Source: WYZ-LMO2 sp040514265 (lineage in GTDB: Archaea > Halobacteriota > Archaeoglobi > Archaeoglobales > Archaeoglobaceae). From it: 50,979 bases of DNA. The DNA is taken from the NCBI GenBank assembly GCA_040514265.1, contig JBEVCD010000001.1:1-50979 (forward strand), in the 5' to 3' direction. The notes beneath the pieces were generated by a model. It was not told the origin of the DNA and ran no database searches. It saw nothing but the letters and a program-made list of their open reading frames with translations. Of the stretch, positions 24,822-32,498 are shown one piece after another. Made by a program: the position numbers and the translations under genes. Position 1 is the first letter of the stretch. Each line of letters starts with the position of its first letter.

Positions 24822-24887
24822 ATTAAAATACCGCTCTCAGCAAGCAGCTCAGATTCCCGTAGGAGGCTGAGCCGCTGGAACTACGGG
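24822..24887 (+). promoter_or_regulatory. rpl1 promoter and leader with stem-loop
   Basis: ATTAAAATA (24822-24830) is a plausible TATA box. Downstream, 24845-24877 can fold into an interrupted hairpin: CAG/CTG, CTCAG/CTGAG and TCC-CGTA-GGA. Ribosomal protein L1 represses its own mRNA in methanogens by binding a 23S-like site near the start, so this may be an L1 site. If the box at 24822 is used, RNA would begin inside the hairpin; a box near 24770 would include all of it. Confidence 0.3.
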
Positions 24888-25538
24888 GTGGTCGTCGTGA
24901 TCGATAAGAACAGGCTCATGGAAGCGATAGATGAGGCGATAAAGAAGGCTAAGCCCAGGAGGTTCGTGGAGACCGTGGAGATGGCTGTAAACCTCAAGGG
25001 AGTCGACCTTAAAAGACCCGAGAACAGAATCGACGCAGTGATCACGCTGCCGCACGGCTTGGGCAAGCGCAGAAAGGTCGGAGTGTTCGCGAAGGGCGAA
25101 ACAGCCCTCAAAGCCAGAGAAGCCGGAGCAGACATCGTAATAGAGCCGGAAGAGATAGACGAGCTCGCTAAGAACAAGAGAGAAGCGAAGAAACTTGCGA
25201 ACAGGATAGACTTCTTCATAGCCGAAGCTCCGCTGATGCCGGAGATAGGTAGAAAGCTCGGACCTATCCTCGGACCGCGCGGAAAGATTCCGCAGCCAAT
25301 TCCACCGCTTGCAGACCCCAAACCGTTCATCGAGAGGTTGAGAAACTCTGTAAGAGTTAGGACGAGGGATAAGCCCGTCTTTCACGCTCCTATAGGTGTG
25401 AGGGAAATGGACGTTGAGGAGCTCGCAGAAAACGCCCTCGAAGTTCTGAAAGTCTTGGAGAAGTACGATAATCCTTCACAGGTCGTTAGGTCGATATACG
25501 TTAAAACGACGATGGGTCCAGCTGTAAGGGTGGTCTGA
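24888..25538 (+). CDS. rpl1: 50S ribosomal protein L1
   Basis: A 216-residue protein of the uL1 family, which forms the mobile L1 stalk. KRPENRIDAVITLPHGLGK and the conserved PEIGRKLGPILGPRGKIPQP are diagnostic, and TTMGPAVRV ends the protein. The start GTG at 24888 is tentative; a GTG at 24897 (MIDKNRL) is also possible and is preceded by GGGGTGG. It heads the L1-L10-L12 operon; the L11 gene, often upstream, is absent and the space is occupied by a transposase remnant. Confidence 0.94.
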   Translation: MVVVIDKNRLMEAIDEAIKKAKPRRFVETVEMAVNLKGVDLKRPENRIDAVITLPHGLGKRRKVGVFAKGETALKAREAGADIVIEPEEIDELAKNKREAKKLANRIDFFIAEAPLMPEIGRKLGPILGPRGKIPQPIPPLADPKPFIERLRNSVRVRTRDKPVFHAPIGVREMDVEELAENALEVLKVLEKYDNPSQVVRSIYVKTTMGPAVRVV

Positions 25539-25539
25539 A

Positions 25540-26559
25540 ATGGCTGCCGTCAGGGGTGCTCCGCCGAGGTGGAAAGTCGAAACTGTCGAGGAGCTCAAGA
25601 GGCTGCTCTCTTCCCATCCGGTCATAGCTGTGGTGTCCTTCAGGGGCGTTCCTGCGTCGCAGATGCAGAAGATAAGGAGAGAATTCAGGGAGTTCGCGAA
25701 GATAAGGGTCGTAAAGAACTCCCTGCTGGAGAGAGCTATCGATGCGCTCGGCGGGAAGTATCTGCAGCTCAAAGACTACATCTTCGACCAGACGGCGATA
25801 GTGCTGACGAACATGAACCCGTTCAAGCTCTACAAAAAGATCGAGGATACGAAGGTTCCTTCTGCCCTGAAGCCAAACCAGGTCTCCCCGGTGGATGTTA
25901 CGATTGAAGCCGGCCCGACGCCTATTCCTCCGGGTCCGCAGATGGCGGATTTGCAGGCTGCTGGCATACCGGTGGCGATAGAGAAGGGCAAGGTCGTCGT
26001 CAAGCAGACGGTCACACTCGTAAAAGCCGGAGAGGTAGTAAGGCCGGAGGTGGCGAGAGCCCTCGAAAAGCTCGGCGTCAAGCCCATAAAGATCGGTCTC
26101 GAAACCAGGGCGATCTACGACTCCGGAATTATCCTGACACCCGATGTGCTGGCGATAGACACCGATAAGGTCATCGCCGACATTCAGGAAGCCTATACAA
26201 AGGCTCTGAACCTAGCCGTCAACGCCACATACGTAACGCCCGAAACGGCTGAGATACTAATAATCAAAGCCGTCATGGAGGCAAGGAACCTTGCGATAAA
26301 CGCAGCCATACCGGAGCCGGAGGTGATGCCAGACCTGCTGGCGAAGGCGCATGCACAGATGCTGGCTCTCGCATCCCAGCTTCCTGAGGAAGTTCTCGAC
26401 GAGGAGCTGAAGTCGCTCCTAGCCGTTACGCGAGCTGTTGAGGAGAGGAGGGAAGAAAGGGAGGAAAAGAGAGAAGAGGAAGAGGAGAAGGAGGAGAGGG
26501 AAGAGGAGGAGGCTAAAGAGGAGGAGGCTTTGGAAGGTCTCGGTGCTTTATTCGGTTGA
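25540..26559 (+). CDS. rplP0: 50S ribosomal protein L10 (P0)
   Basis: A 339-residue archaeal uL10/P0. The N-terminal rRNA-binding domain includes VVSFRGVPASQMQKIRREF and VVKNSLLERAI. A P0-specific insert and three helical L12-dimer binding segments follow. The C-terminus is a run of Glu and Lys ending EALEGLGALFG, the factor-recruiting tail shared with L12. It begins 1 bp after the rpl1 stop. Confidence 0.96.
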   Translation: MAAVRGAPPRWKVETVEELKRLLSSHPVIAVVSFRGVPASQMQKIRREFREFAKIRVVKNSLLERAIDALGGKYLQLKDYIFDQTAIVLTNMNPFKLYKKIEDTKVPSALKPNQVSPVDVTIEAGPTPIPPGPQMADLQAAGIPVAIEKGKVVVKQTVTLVKAGEVVRPEVARALEKLGVKPIKIGLETRAIYDSGIILTPDVLAIDTDKVIADIQEAYTKALNLAVNATYVTPETAEILIIKAVMEARNLAINAAIPEPEVMPDLLAKAHAQMLALASQLPEEVLDEELKSLLAVTRAVEERREEREEKREEEEEKEEREEEEAKEEEALEGLGALFG

Positions 26560-26573
26560 GGAGGTGAGCGTGT

Positions 26574-26894
26574 ATGGAGTACGTGTATGCCGCACTCCTG
26601 CTTCACGCGGCGGGTAAGGAGATAAACGAGGAGAACGTCAAAGCCGTGCTGCAGGCAGCGGGAATCGAGGTTGACGAAGCCAGAGTGAAGGCTCTGGTAG
26701 CGGCGCTCGAAGGTGTGAACATCGACGAGGCGATCCAGAAGGCAGCCATGCCGATGGTCGCGGCACCGGCAGCGGCTCCTGCAGCGGCGGCAACGGCGAC
26801 CGAGGAGAAGAAGGAGGAGGAGAAGAAGGAAGAGGAAGAGGAGGAGGCTAAAGAGGAGGAAGCTCTGGAGGGACTTGGAGCCCTCTTCGGTTAA
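26574..26894 (+). CDS. rpl12: 50S ribosomal protein L12 (P1)
   Basis: A 106-residue archaeal P1 protein: helical dimerisation domain MEYVYAALLLHAAGKEINEENV, an Ala-rich hinge near residues 62-75, a Glu/Lys-rich stretch, and the same EALEGLGALFG tail as L10. GAGGTGAG lies 7 bp before the ATG. A T-rich stretch just after the stop (26896-26903) could terminate transcription. Confidence 0.96.
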   Translation: MEYVYAALLLHAAGKEINEENVKAVLQAAGIEVDEARVKALVAALEGVNIDEAIQKAAMPMVAAPAAAPAAAATATEEKKEEEKKEEEEEEAKEEEALEGLGALFG

Positions 26895-26906
26895 ACTTTT
26901 TTATTT

Positions 26907-27326
26907 ATGGACGAAAAAGATAAAATCATAGTCCTCAGCCTGCTCTCGAACGGGCGGATACCGAAGACGAAGTTAGCGGAGCTCCTCGGCATAACGGAGG
27001 CAGCCGTCAGGAAGAGAATAGCGAAGCTCGAAAGCGAAGGGATCATAGTCGGATACAGAGCTATCATCAACTACAGAACCGCCAAGTTAGCTGCCTCGCT
27101 GACTGGCATCGACGTCGAGCCGGAAAAAATCTGGAACGTCATCGAAAAGCTGAAGGAGATTGAGGGAGTAAAGCAGCTCTGGCTCACCAGCGGCGACCAC
27201 ACGATAATGGCAGAAATCATCGCGGAAAACACAGAAGAGCTTTCCGAGATTCACAGACGCATCGAGGAGATAGAAGGGGTGAAGAGGATCTGCCCGTCGG
27301 TTATAATCGACACACTGAAGCGATAA
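26907..27326 (+). CDS. Lrp/AsnC family transcriptional regulator
   Basis: A 139-residue protein. An N-terminal winged HTH (GRIPKTKLAELLGITEAAVRKRIAKLE, then GIIVGYRAIINY) is followed by a RAM-like ligand-binding domain (GVKQLWLTSGDHTIMAEIIAEN). It fits archaeal Lrp-type regulators that respond to amino acids or similar effectors. It lies 12 bp after rpl12 with no clear ribosome binding site. Its 3' part overlaps the likely start of ogg. Its targets are unknown. Confidence 0.88.
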   Translation: MDEKDKIIVLSLLSNGRIPKTKLAELLGITEAAVRKRIAKLESEGIIVGYRAIINYRTAKLAASLTGIDVEPEKIWNVIEKLKEIEGVKQLWLTSGDHTIMAEIIAENTEELSEIHRRIEEIEGVKRICPSVIIDTLKR

Positions 27327-27901
27327 AAAGGAGACTCCGCGAGTTCAAGCAGCTCGGTGAAAGTGGCGAAACGGTCTTCGACTTCCGTCCGTACCTCAAC
27401 GTTACGCTGAAAGCTGACGTCAAAAGCGAGTTACTCTTCTGCATCTCGACAGCCAACTCCTCTGCGGTAGCGGGAATAAATTTTCAGCTTCTTCTAAAAT
27501 CCCGGGACGTCGAAGAAGCCATGAGACTCGCTGGAGTCAGGTTCTGGAGGAGAAAAGCTGCTTATGCAGCCGAAGCGCTGAAGAATTTCGACATCGTCGA
27601 GTCGGCGATGGAGCTCGACAGCGGGGCTGCGAGGTGCGAGCTGCTGGGGTTGAAGGGGTTGGGGATGAAGGAGGCGAGCCACTTCCTCCGAAACGTCGGC
27701 AGGGAGGACGTGGCTATAATCGACAGACACGTGCTGCGGTGGCTGAGGAGTAGAGGATACATCGAGGACGTTAAACTCGATAATAAGAGCTACCTGCGAT
27801 ATGAAAGACTGCTCGGAGAAATAGCTGAGGAGTTCAGGGTGAGTTTAGCCGAGCTCGACCTGATGATATGGGCCGAGATGACGGGGAAGGTCCTCAAATA
27901 A
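27290..27901 (+). CDS. ogg: 8-oxoguanine DNA glycosylase/lyase (Ogg2 type), non-canonical start
   Basis: A helix-hairpin-helix DNA glycosylase with AP lyase activity. The C-terminal half has GLKGLGMKEASHFLRNVG, with the catalytic Lys before EASHF, and VAIIDRHVLRWL with the catalytic Asp, ending ELDLMIWAEMTGKVLK as in Methanocaldococcus Ogg. The conserved N-terminal part (KRRLREFKQLG, ELLFCISTANSSA) lies upstream of the first ATG at 27521, and no ATG, GTG or TTG precedes it in frame. Candidate starts are CTG at 27290, 7 bp after GGGGTGA (203 aa), or ATA at 27323, which overlaps the Lrp stop (192 codons). A sequencing error is possible. Confidence 0.85.
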   Translation: MPVGYNRHTEAIKRRLREFKQLGESGETVFDFRPYLNVTLKADVKSELLFCISTANSSAVAGINFQLLLKSRDVEEAMRLAGVRFWRRKAAYAAEALKNFDIVESAMELDSGAARCELLGLKGLGMKEASHFLRNVGREDVAIIDRHVLRWLRSRGYIEDVKLDNKSYLRYERLLGEIAEEFRVSLAELDLMIWAEMTGKVLK

Positions 27902-27935
27902 AAGTTTTTATGCCGCGTTTTGCTTTGCAAAATTC

Positions 27936-28382
27936 GTGAAGGTAGCGGTCGGTGGGACGTTCGAACCTCTCCACGAGGGGCACAAGCGGCTCATAGACAC
28001 GGCTATAAAGCTCGGAGGCAAAGATGTTGCAATCGGGATAACGAGCGACAAAATGGCGAGAAAAAGACTCAGAAGCGTTCTTCCCTTCCGCATAAGGGCT
28101 GAGAACGTAAGGAGATACGTCTTAAGAAAGTACGGCTTCGAGCCGACTATCGTGAAGATCTGCGATCCTTACGGCAAAACGCTGGAAGTCGACTTCGAGT
28201 ACCTCGTCGTCTCCCCGGAAACCTACGAGATGGCTCTGAAAATCAACGAGAAGAGAGCCGAGCTCGGTAAGGGGGCGATAACGATAGTCAAGGTCGATTG
28301 GGTCAAGGGGGAGGACGGAAAGCCCATATCGTCGACGAGGATAAAGAGGGGAGAGATAGACCGCTACGGAATGAAGATATGA
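27936..28382 (+). CDS. coaD: phosphopantetheine adenylyltransferase (archaeal type)
   Basis: A 148-residue nucleotidyltransferase. GGTFEPLHEGHKRLID carries the T/HxGH signature and ISSTRIKRGEID is the ISSTxI motif. It transfers AMP to 4'-phosphopantetheine in coenzyme A synthesis. The GTG start is about 28 bp from a TATA-like AGTTTTTAT near 27903-27911, so the transcript is probably leaderless. The stop overlaps the next gene's ATG. Confidence 0.9.
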   Translation: MKVAVGGTFEPLHEGHKRLIDTAIKLGGKDVAIGITSDKMARKRLRSVLPFRIRAENVRRYVLRKYGFEPTIVKICDPYGKTLEVDFEYLVVSPETYEMALKINEKRAELGKGAITIVKVDWVKGEDGKPISSTRIKRGEIDRYGMKI

Positions 28383-29098
28383 AGGTTTTCGTCGCCGGAC
28401 CGATAGGCTACGACGGCGAAGACATCAGGGAACTGCAGCGGATGCTGAGAAGTGACGGCTTCGAAGTCCTGGATCAGTTCGTCGTCGACTACTCCAGCGT
28501 TGAGGACTTCCGCAACGAGGCAGATCTTCGCAGAAAGATCGTCGCGAACGACCTGGCGCTCCTCAACAAAGCCGATGCTGTCGTCCTCATAGCGACGAAA
28601 CCGAGCTTCGGTGCGATGTGCGAAGCTCTGCTGGCTTCGCAGCAGGGAAAGCCCGTAATCGCCTACTGCCCTTCAGCGGTAAAATCGCCCTGGCCCCTCG
28701 AAATCGCCAGCCACATTGCCAGGAGTTACGAGGAGCTTGTAAGCGCTCTCAGGAGCGTTTCCACTCCTCTTCGCAGGATACCTAACTTGTACGGAGAGCA
28801 CGAAGCGGAGTTCGAATACTCGCAGCTGAAATGCGTGTGTCCGGTCACCGGAATCGAGGACAGAGCTGTTGTGAGGATAAGGTACAGGCCCGACCGCTGG
28901 CTGCTCGAATACGAGTCTCTGGACGAATACTTCCGGGGCTTCGCGAACGTGAAGATCCACCACGAGGCGGTTGTGAGGAAGATATACGAGGATCTCGCGA
29001 AACTGATCGAGCCTCTAGAACTCGAAGTCGAGGCGGAGTTCGAGCGGAGGAGCGGAGTGAAAGCCGTAGTCAGGATTAGAGGTTCTCGATCTCTCTAA
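28379..29098 (+). CDS. DNPH1/Rcl-like N-glycosidase domain fused to QueF-like domain
   Basis: A 239-residue two-domain protein. Residues 1-120 resemble the nucleoside deoxyribosyltransferase/Rcl fold: VFVAGPIGYDGED, ADAVVLIATKPSFGAMCEALLA with candidate catalytic E82, and GKPVIAY. Residues 145-234 match QueF: CVCPVTGIEDRAVV has the thioimide-forming C154 and D161, and VKIHHEAVVRKIYEDL has H195 and E196. The NADPH motif of QueF (E-S-K-S-x-K-x-Y type) is here EYESLDEY, so both lysines are lost, as in the QueF-like amidinotransferases that make archaeosine from preQ0-tRNA. I infer a role in 7-deazaguanine metabolism, not simple preQ0 reduction. It overlaps coaD by 4 bp. Confidence 0.72.
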   Translation: MKVFVAGPIGYDGEDIRELQRMLRSDGFEVLDQFVVDYSSVEDFRNEADLRRKIVANDLALLNKADAVVLIATKPSFGAMCEALLASQQGKPVIAYCPSAVKSPWPLEIASHIARSYEELVSALRSVSTPLRRIPNLYGEHEAEFEYSQLKCVCPVTGIEDRAVVRIRYRPDRWLLEYESLDEYFRGFANVKIHHEAVVRKIYEDLAKLIEPLELEVEAEFERRSGVKAVVRIRGSRSL

Positions 29099-30032
29099 CA
29101 GGTTTTCCGCCCTTAGTTTCCGGCGCGAGGTAGTCTAAGAACCTGCTGAAGGGGACGTTCATGAGTCTGAATGTCACCTTGAGCGGTGAGAGCGTGGCGT
29201 CCTCGTCCGCGAAGTTTATCTTCGAAACCGTTGCTGTCTGCTTGTTGAGGTAAATCGTGACTTCACTCCCACTCCTGCCCCTTATGAGCTCGCTCCTAGC
29301 AGTGTCGAGTATCCTCTGAATTCTCAGCAGCTCCCTGAACTTCCTCAAGTCTCTGGCTTTCGCGATCAGCTTGCCGTCCTCTATTTTTATCTCGGCGTCT
29401 GGAAACAGGTTCTTGACCGCGCTGACGACCTTCTCCTCGCTTTCCGTTGGGTGCACGGTGGTCTCTACTATAACTTCGACGCCGCTCGCCAGCCTTTTCA
29501 GCAGTTCCCTCACCTTCGCCCTGAAGTCCTCGATGCTGCCGGTGTTCTCGACCGTAAAGTTTGCGAGCTTCATGGCTTCCCTCAAACCCCACTTCTCCTC
29601 CCTCTCGTCCCTCCTCTTCAGCTCCTCCACCGTCATCGCATCGTCGCTCCTCATCCTGCGTCTCGCCCTCTCAAGCCTAACGTCGTCCGCAGCCTCGATC
29701 GCTATCAGCACGAAATCGTCGCCGAAAACTTCTCTGAACCTCTTGACTTCGTCTATACTCCTCACGCCGTCGACGACGACGACACCTTTTTCCTTCAGCG
29801 CCTCCCTTATCTTCGGAATGCAGAGCTTCGCTATCGCATCCATTCCGTGCTTCTTTCTCAGCTCTTCGGCGATTTTTCCGAGGTTCTCGTCGGTCATCGG
29901 AAGGTTGCGCTTGGCTGCTTCCTCCCTAACGACGTCTCCCATCACGACTACCGGGATCCCCATCTCCCTCGCAACTTCCGCAGCCGTCGTCTTTCCGCTC
30001 AGAGGGTATCCGACAAAGGCTATGACACGCAT
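29076..30032 (-). CDS. UPF0200/UPF0201 fusion: dephospho-CoA-kinase-like P-loop plus RNA-binding-like domain
   Basis: A 318-residue protein. Residues 1-180 form an adenylate-kinase-like P-loop domain (FVGYPLSGKTTAAEVAREMG, then VVVDGVRSIDEVKRFR and the lid SDDAMTVEELKRRDEREEKWG), UPF0200. Residues 185-318 match UPF0201/DUF54, an RNA-binding-like fold, with VHPTESEEKVVSAVKNLFPDA and DTARSELIRGRSG. The fusion of the two families is known in Archaeoglobus; elsewhere they are separate genes. Biochemical function is not settled. The 3' end overlaps the convergent QueF-like gene by 23 bp. Confidence 0.88.
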   Translation of the reverse strand: MRVIAFVGYPLSGKTTAAEVAREMGIPVVVMGDVVREEAAKRNLPMTDENLGKIAEELRKKHGMDAIAKLCIPKIREALKEKGVVVVDGVRSIDEVKRFREVFGDDFVLIAIEAADDVRLERARRRMRSDDAMTVEELKRRDEREEKWGLREAMKLANFTVENTGSIEDFRAKVRELLKRLASGVEVIVETTVHPTESEEKVVSAVKNLFPDAEIKIEDGKLIAKARDLRKFRELLRIQRILDTARSELIRGRSGSEVTIYLNKQTATVSKINFADEDATLSPLKVTFRLMNVPFSRFLDYLAPETKGGKPVREIENL

Positions 30033-30364
30033 TTTTTCACCTCGCAGCTCGTGAGTTCGAAGAGTAGAGCTGCAAGCCTGCCGAACTTCTCGTCCGGTTC
30101 CAGCGCATCGTCCTCGATTTCCTCAAGCTTCACCTCCCTTCCCTCCTTAAGGTCGAAGACCAGAACGTCGTCGCTCACGACGACTGCATATCTCAAACCT
30201 CGAAACTTGGCGTAGGCTTTCGCGAAGCTGAGCGCTGAACTCTCAGCCCCGGGACAGCAGAACTTCACACAGGCTACTACCTTACTCTTGCGGATCAGGT
30301 AGTCGCATTTAACTCTCGTTCCGAGGACTTCGACGCCCTCATCTTCCTCCAGCCGCAGCTCCAC
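30020..30364 (-). CDS. hypothetical protein, 114 aa
   Basis: Not recognised. The predicted beta-rich core (VKCDYLIRKSKVVACVKF, then LRYAVVVSDDVLVFDL) is reminiscent of small PD-(D/E)xK-like or restriction-type N-terminal domains, but no complete catalytic set is seen. It has cysteines in KFCCPG and SCEVKKC. It overlaps the livM-like gene upstream by 26 bp and the UPF0200/0201 gene downstream by 13 bp, so it is likely real and co-transcribed. Confidence 0.55.
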   Translation of the reverse strand: MELRLEEDEGVEVLGTRVKCDYLIRKSKVVACVKFCCPGAESSALSFAKAYAKFRGLRYAVVVSDDVLVFDLKEGREVKLEEIEDDALEPDEKFGRLAALLFELTSCEVKKCVS

Positions 30365-31391
30365 GCCTTGCCTTAGAGGCTACAAGTCTTATAGCTTTCG
30401 TGAATATCGGCTTCTCCCTGATCAGCCCCTCGGGCTTGTAGAGGAGGACGAAATACATCAGAAGCCCGAACATGATGTACTCGAGCCACACGGGATCGAT
30501 TACGTTTGCCAAGAGTTCGGCTACTTCGAACTTGTAAGTCGTCAGCGTTATCTTTACGACGGCAAACGTGAGCGAGCCGACGATTACTCCGCGGTTGTTC
30601 CCGGCTCCACCGAGGAGGACCATGAGAAACGGGTAGAAAGTCCACTCCACCCTGCTGAAGCTCGTTGCGATCACGTTGGCAGAGAAGAGTGAGAACAGAG
30701 CTCCGGAAATCGCAGCTACAGCTGATCCGACAACGGAGGCTTTTATTCTCAGAACCATGACGCTCTTTCCGACCGACTTCAGAACGTCCTCGTTTTCCCT
30801 CAGGGCTCGCAGCGTTCTGCCGAAGGGCGAGTTTGTAAGCCTTTCGACGATCAGGTAGACTGCAGCGGCTATCGTAAGAGTTATTGCTGCGAAGTAGCTC
30901 TGCCTCGCGGCTCCGGCTGCGAAAGCCAAGACGTCAGGCGTTGAAACGCCGTAGTAGCCGCCTATTATGTCCACGTTGTAGTTGCAGACCATGAAGAAGA
31001 CCTCACTTATGGCGAGGAGCGTTATAGCCAGGTAGTCTTCCCGCAACCTCGCGCTCGGAAGGATGACGAGGGCTCCGACAGCGGCACCTATAAGAGCTGC
31101 TGCGAGCACGTAGAAGAGCAGGAGGAAGATGCCAAAAGCGGGATTCGCAGCTATGATCTCGTTCAACTCGCTGCTAACGGCGCTGCTCAGCTCTATGATG
31201 TCCTTCCCGGAAACACCGAGCAGAGCTGCGAAAACTCTGTTCATCAAGCCACCGACCACTACCGCTCCTACGAGGACGGCTAGAGCCCTTCCGAAGTTCG
31301 GAATTCCGGCGTATCCGTACTCGACGTTCAGACTCAACGCGACTACTGCGTATAGCCCGAACCAGAGCGCGATGTTAACGAGGATATCCAT
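30339..31391 (-). CDS. livM: branched-chain amino acid-type ABC permease (LivM)
   Basis: A 350-residue membrane protein with about nine hydrophobic segments. NVEYGYAGIPNFGRALAVLVGA is the LivM start region, and GRTLRALRENEDVLKSVGKSV is the permease EAA-like loop, followed by FSLFSANV and FLMVLLGGAGNNRG. The ATG at 31391 was chosen because upstream in-frame sequence is antisense-like and lies inside livH. It overlaps livH by 49 bp. Confidence 0.9.
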   Translation of the reverse strand: MDILVNIALWFGLYAVVALSLNVEYGYAGIPNFGRALAVLVGAVVVGGLMNRVFAALLGVSGKDIIELSSAVSSELNEIIAANPAFGIFLLLFYVLAAALIGAAVGALVILPSARLREDYLAITLLAISEVFFMVCNYNVDIIGGYYGVSTPDVLAFAAGAARQSYFAAITLTIAAAVYLIVERLTNSPFGRTLRALRENEDVLKSVGKSVMVLRIKASVVGSAVAAISGALFSLFSANVIATSFSRVEWTFYPFLMVLLGGAGNNRGVIVGSLTFAVVKITLTTYKFEVAELLANVIDPVWLEYIMFGLLMYFVLLYKPEGLIREKPIFTKAIRLVASKARRGAAAGGR

Positions 31392-32323
31392 CTCCTCCAC
31401 CTCACGCCGGCTATCCCCTTCGGGGCGATCGCGAGTGTTGCGATGAGCATGGTCAGCGACACGACCCTGCTGTACAGGAGGAGCGAGGCTCCGAAGAACT
31501 GCGACAGCCCGTATGTGAGCAGAGACTCCGAGAGTCCTATGAGGTAAGCCCCCAGCACCGCTCCAGCAAGGCTGAATATTCCACCGACTATACTCGCTGC
31601 GAAGATCGACACGATTATTATCCCGCCCGTCGCCGGAACTATTTCCTGTCTGAATGGCAGAAGACACCCGGCTATTGCCGCGAGCGAGCCCGAGAGTAAC
31701 CAGGAAAACAGCCTCGTCCTCTCGACGTTTACACCCATCACCTCAGCCAGGGCAGGATTTTCCATCGAAGCTCTCAGAGCCACTCCGAACTTCGTCTTGT
31801 ACAGCAGGGTTGCGAGGAAGACGAGTAAGAGAGCGATAACGAGTGTGGAGACGAAAAAGATTCCCGGAACGTCCGGAACGGAGCTACTATCCAAGCCCAA
31901 ACTTCCAAGGACGTCCCGGAGAGACACGTCGTATTGTGTGAAGATGAACTTCGTCGTCGCTTTGCCGGTGAAGCTTCTCAAAGCCTCGCTGTACGCGCCT
32001 ATGGCTCCGAGAAGTATCAGGTCGAGGGCTAGGGTCGATATCATCAGTATTACTCCCGAGGCTCCCCTCCTCATGAGAGGTCTGAGCACGAAGACGTACA
32101 CCGAAATTCCGAGCAACCCGCCGAAGATGGCTGCTACGGGAATTGAGTGGTAAGGGTGAACGCCGTAAAGGCGGAGGAGCGTGAGCGCGACGTAGCTTCC
32201 AAACACAGCAAAACTTCCCTGAGCGAAGTTGGGGACGGCTGTCGTGATGTAAGTGATCGTCAGTCCGAGGCTCAGGAGTGCGAGCAAGTTGGCGTAAACT
32301 ATGGCACCGTCGACGAGACCCAT
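31343..32323 (-). CDS. livH: branched-chain amino acid-type ABC permease (LivH)
   Basis: A 326-residue membrane permease. It starts with ANLLALLSLGLTITYITTAVPNFAQGSFAV, typical of LivH, and has the EAA loop GVALRASMENPALAEVMGVNVERTRLFSW. With LivM it forms the transmembrane channel. It is divergent from the substrate-binding protein and livGF, and its ATG is 27.5 bp from a palindromic TATA box at 32347-32354. Confidence 0.9.
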   Translation of the reverse strand: MGLVDGAIVYANLLALLSLGLTITYITTAVPNFAQGSFAVFGSYVALTLLRLYGVHPYHSIPVAAIFGGLLGISVYVFVLRPLMRRGASGVILMISTLALDLILLGAIGAYSEALRSFTGKATTKFIFTQYDVSLRDVLGSLGLDSSSVPDVPGIFFVSTLVIALLLVFLATLLYKTKFGVALRASMENPALAEVMGVNVERTRLFSWLLSGSLAAIAGCLLPFRQEIVPATGGIIIVSIFAASIVGGIFSLAGAVLGAYLIGLSESLLTYGLSQFFGASLLLYSRVVSLTMLIATLAIAPKGIAGVRWRRWISSLTSRSGSGYTQ

Positions 32324-32332
32324 ACGAACTGA

Positions 32333-32355
32333 GCGGCGAGTTAAGATTTATAAAC
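32333..32355. repeat. 23-bp direct repeat, left of gap, containing TTTATAAA
   Basis: These 23 bases (GCGGCGAGTTAAGA then TTTATAAAC) recur exactly at 32456-32478 right after the N gap. They contain the TATA box of livH on the minus strand. Identical contig ends around a gap suggest an unmerged overlap, not a biological repeat. Confidence 0.85.
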
Positions 32356-32455
32356 NNNNNNNNNNNNNNNNNNNNNNNNNNNNNNNNNNNNNNNNNNNNN
32401 NNNNNNNNNNNNNNNNNNNNNNNNNNNNNNNNNNNNNNNNNNNNNNNNNNNNNNN
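32356..32455. other. assembly gap, 100 N
   Basis: Exactly 100 N residues, the conventional length for a gap of unknown size. Both flanks carry the same 23 bp, so the true gap may be zero and the two contig ends may be the same sequence. Confidence 0.95.
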
Positions 32456-32478
32456 GCGGCGAGTTAAGATTTATAAAC
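32456..32478. repeat. 23-bp direct repeat, right of gap, containing TTTATAAA
   Basis: Same 23 bases as 32333-32355. Here TTTATAAA (32470-32477) is centred 25.5 bp before the ATG of the substrate-binding lipoprotein at 32499, so it is its TATA box. Confidence 0.85.
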
Positions 32479-32498
32479 ATTGGGTAATTTCAGTGTCT

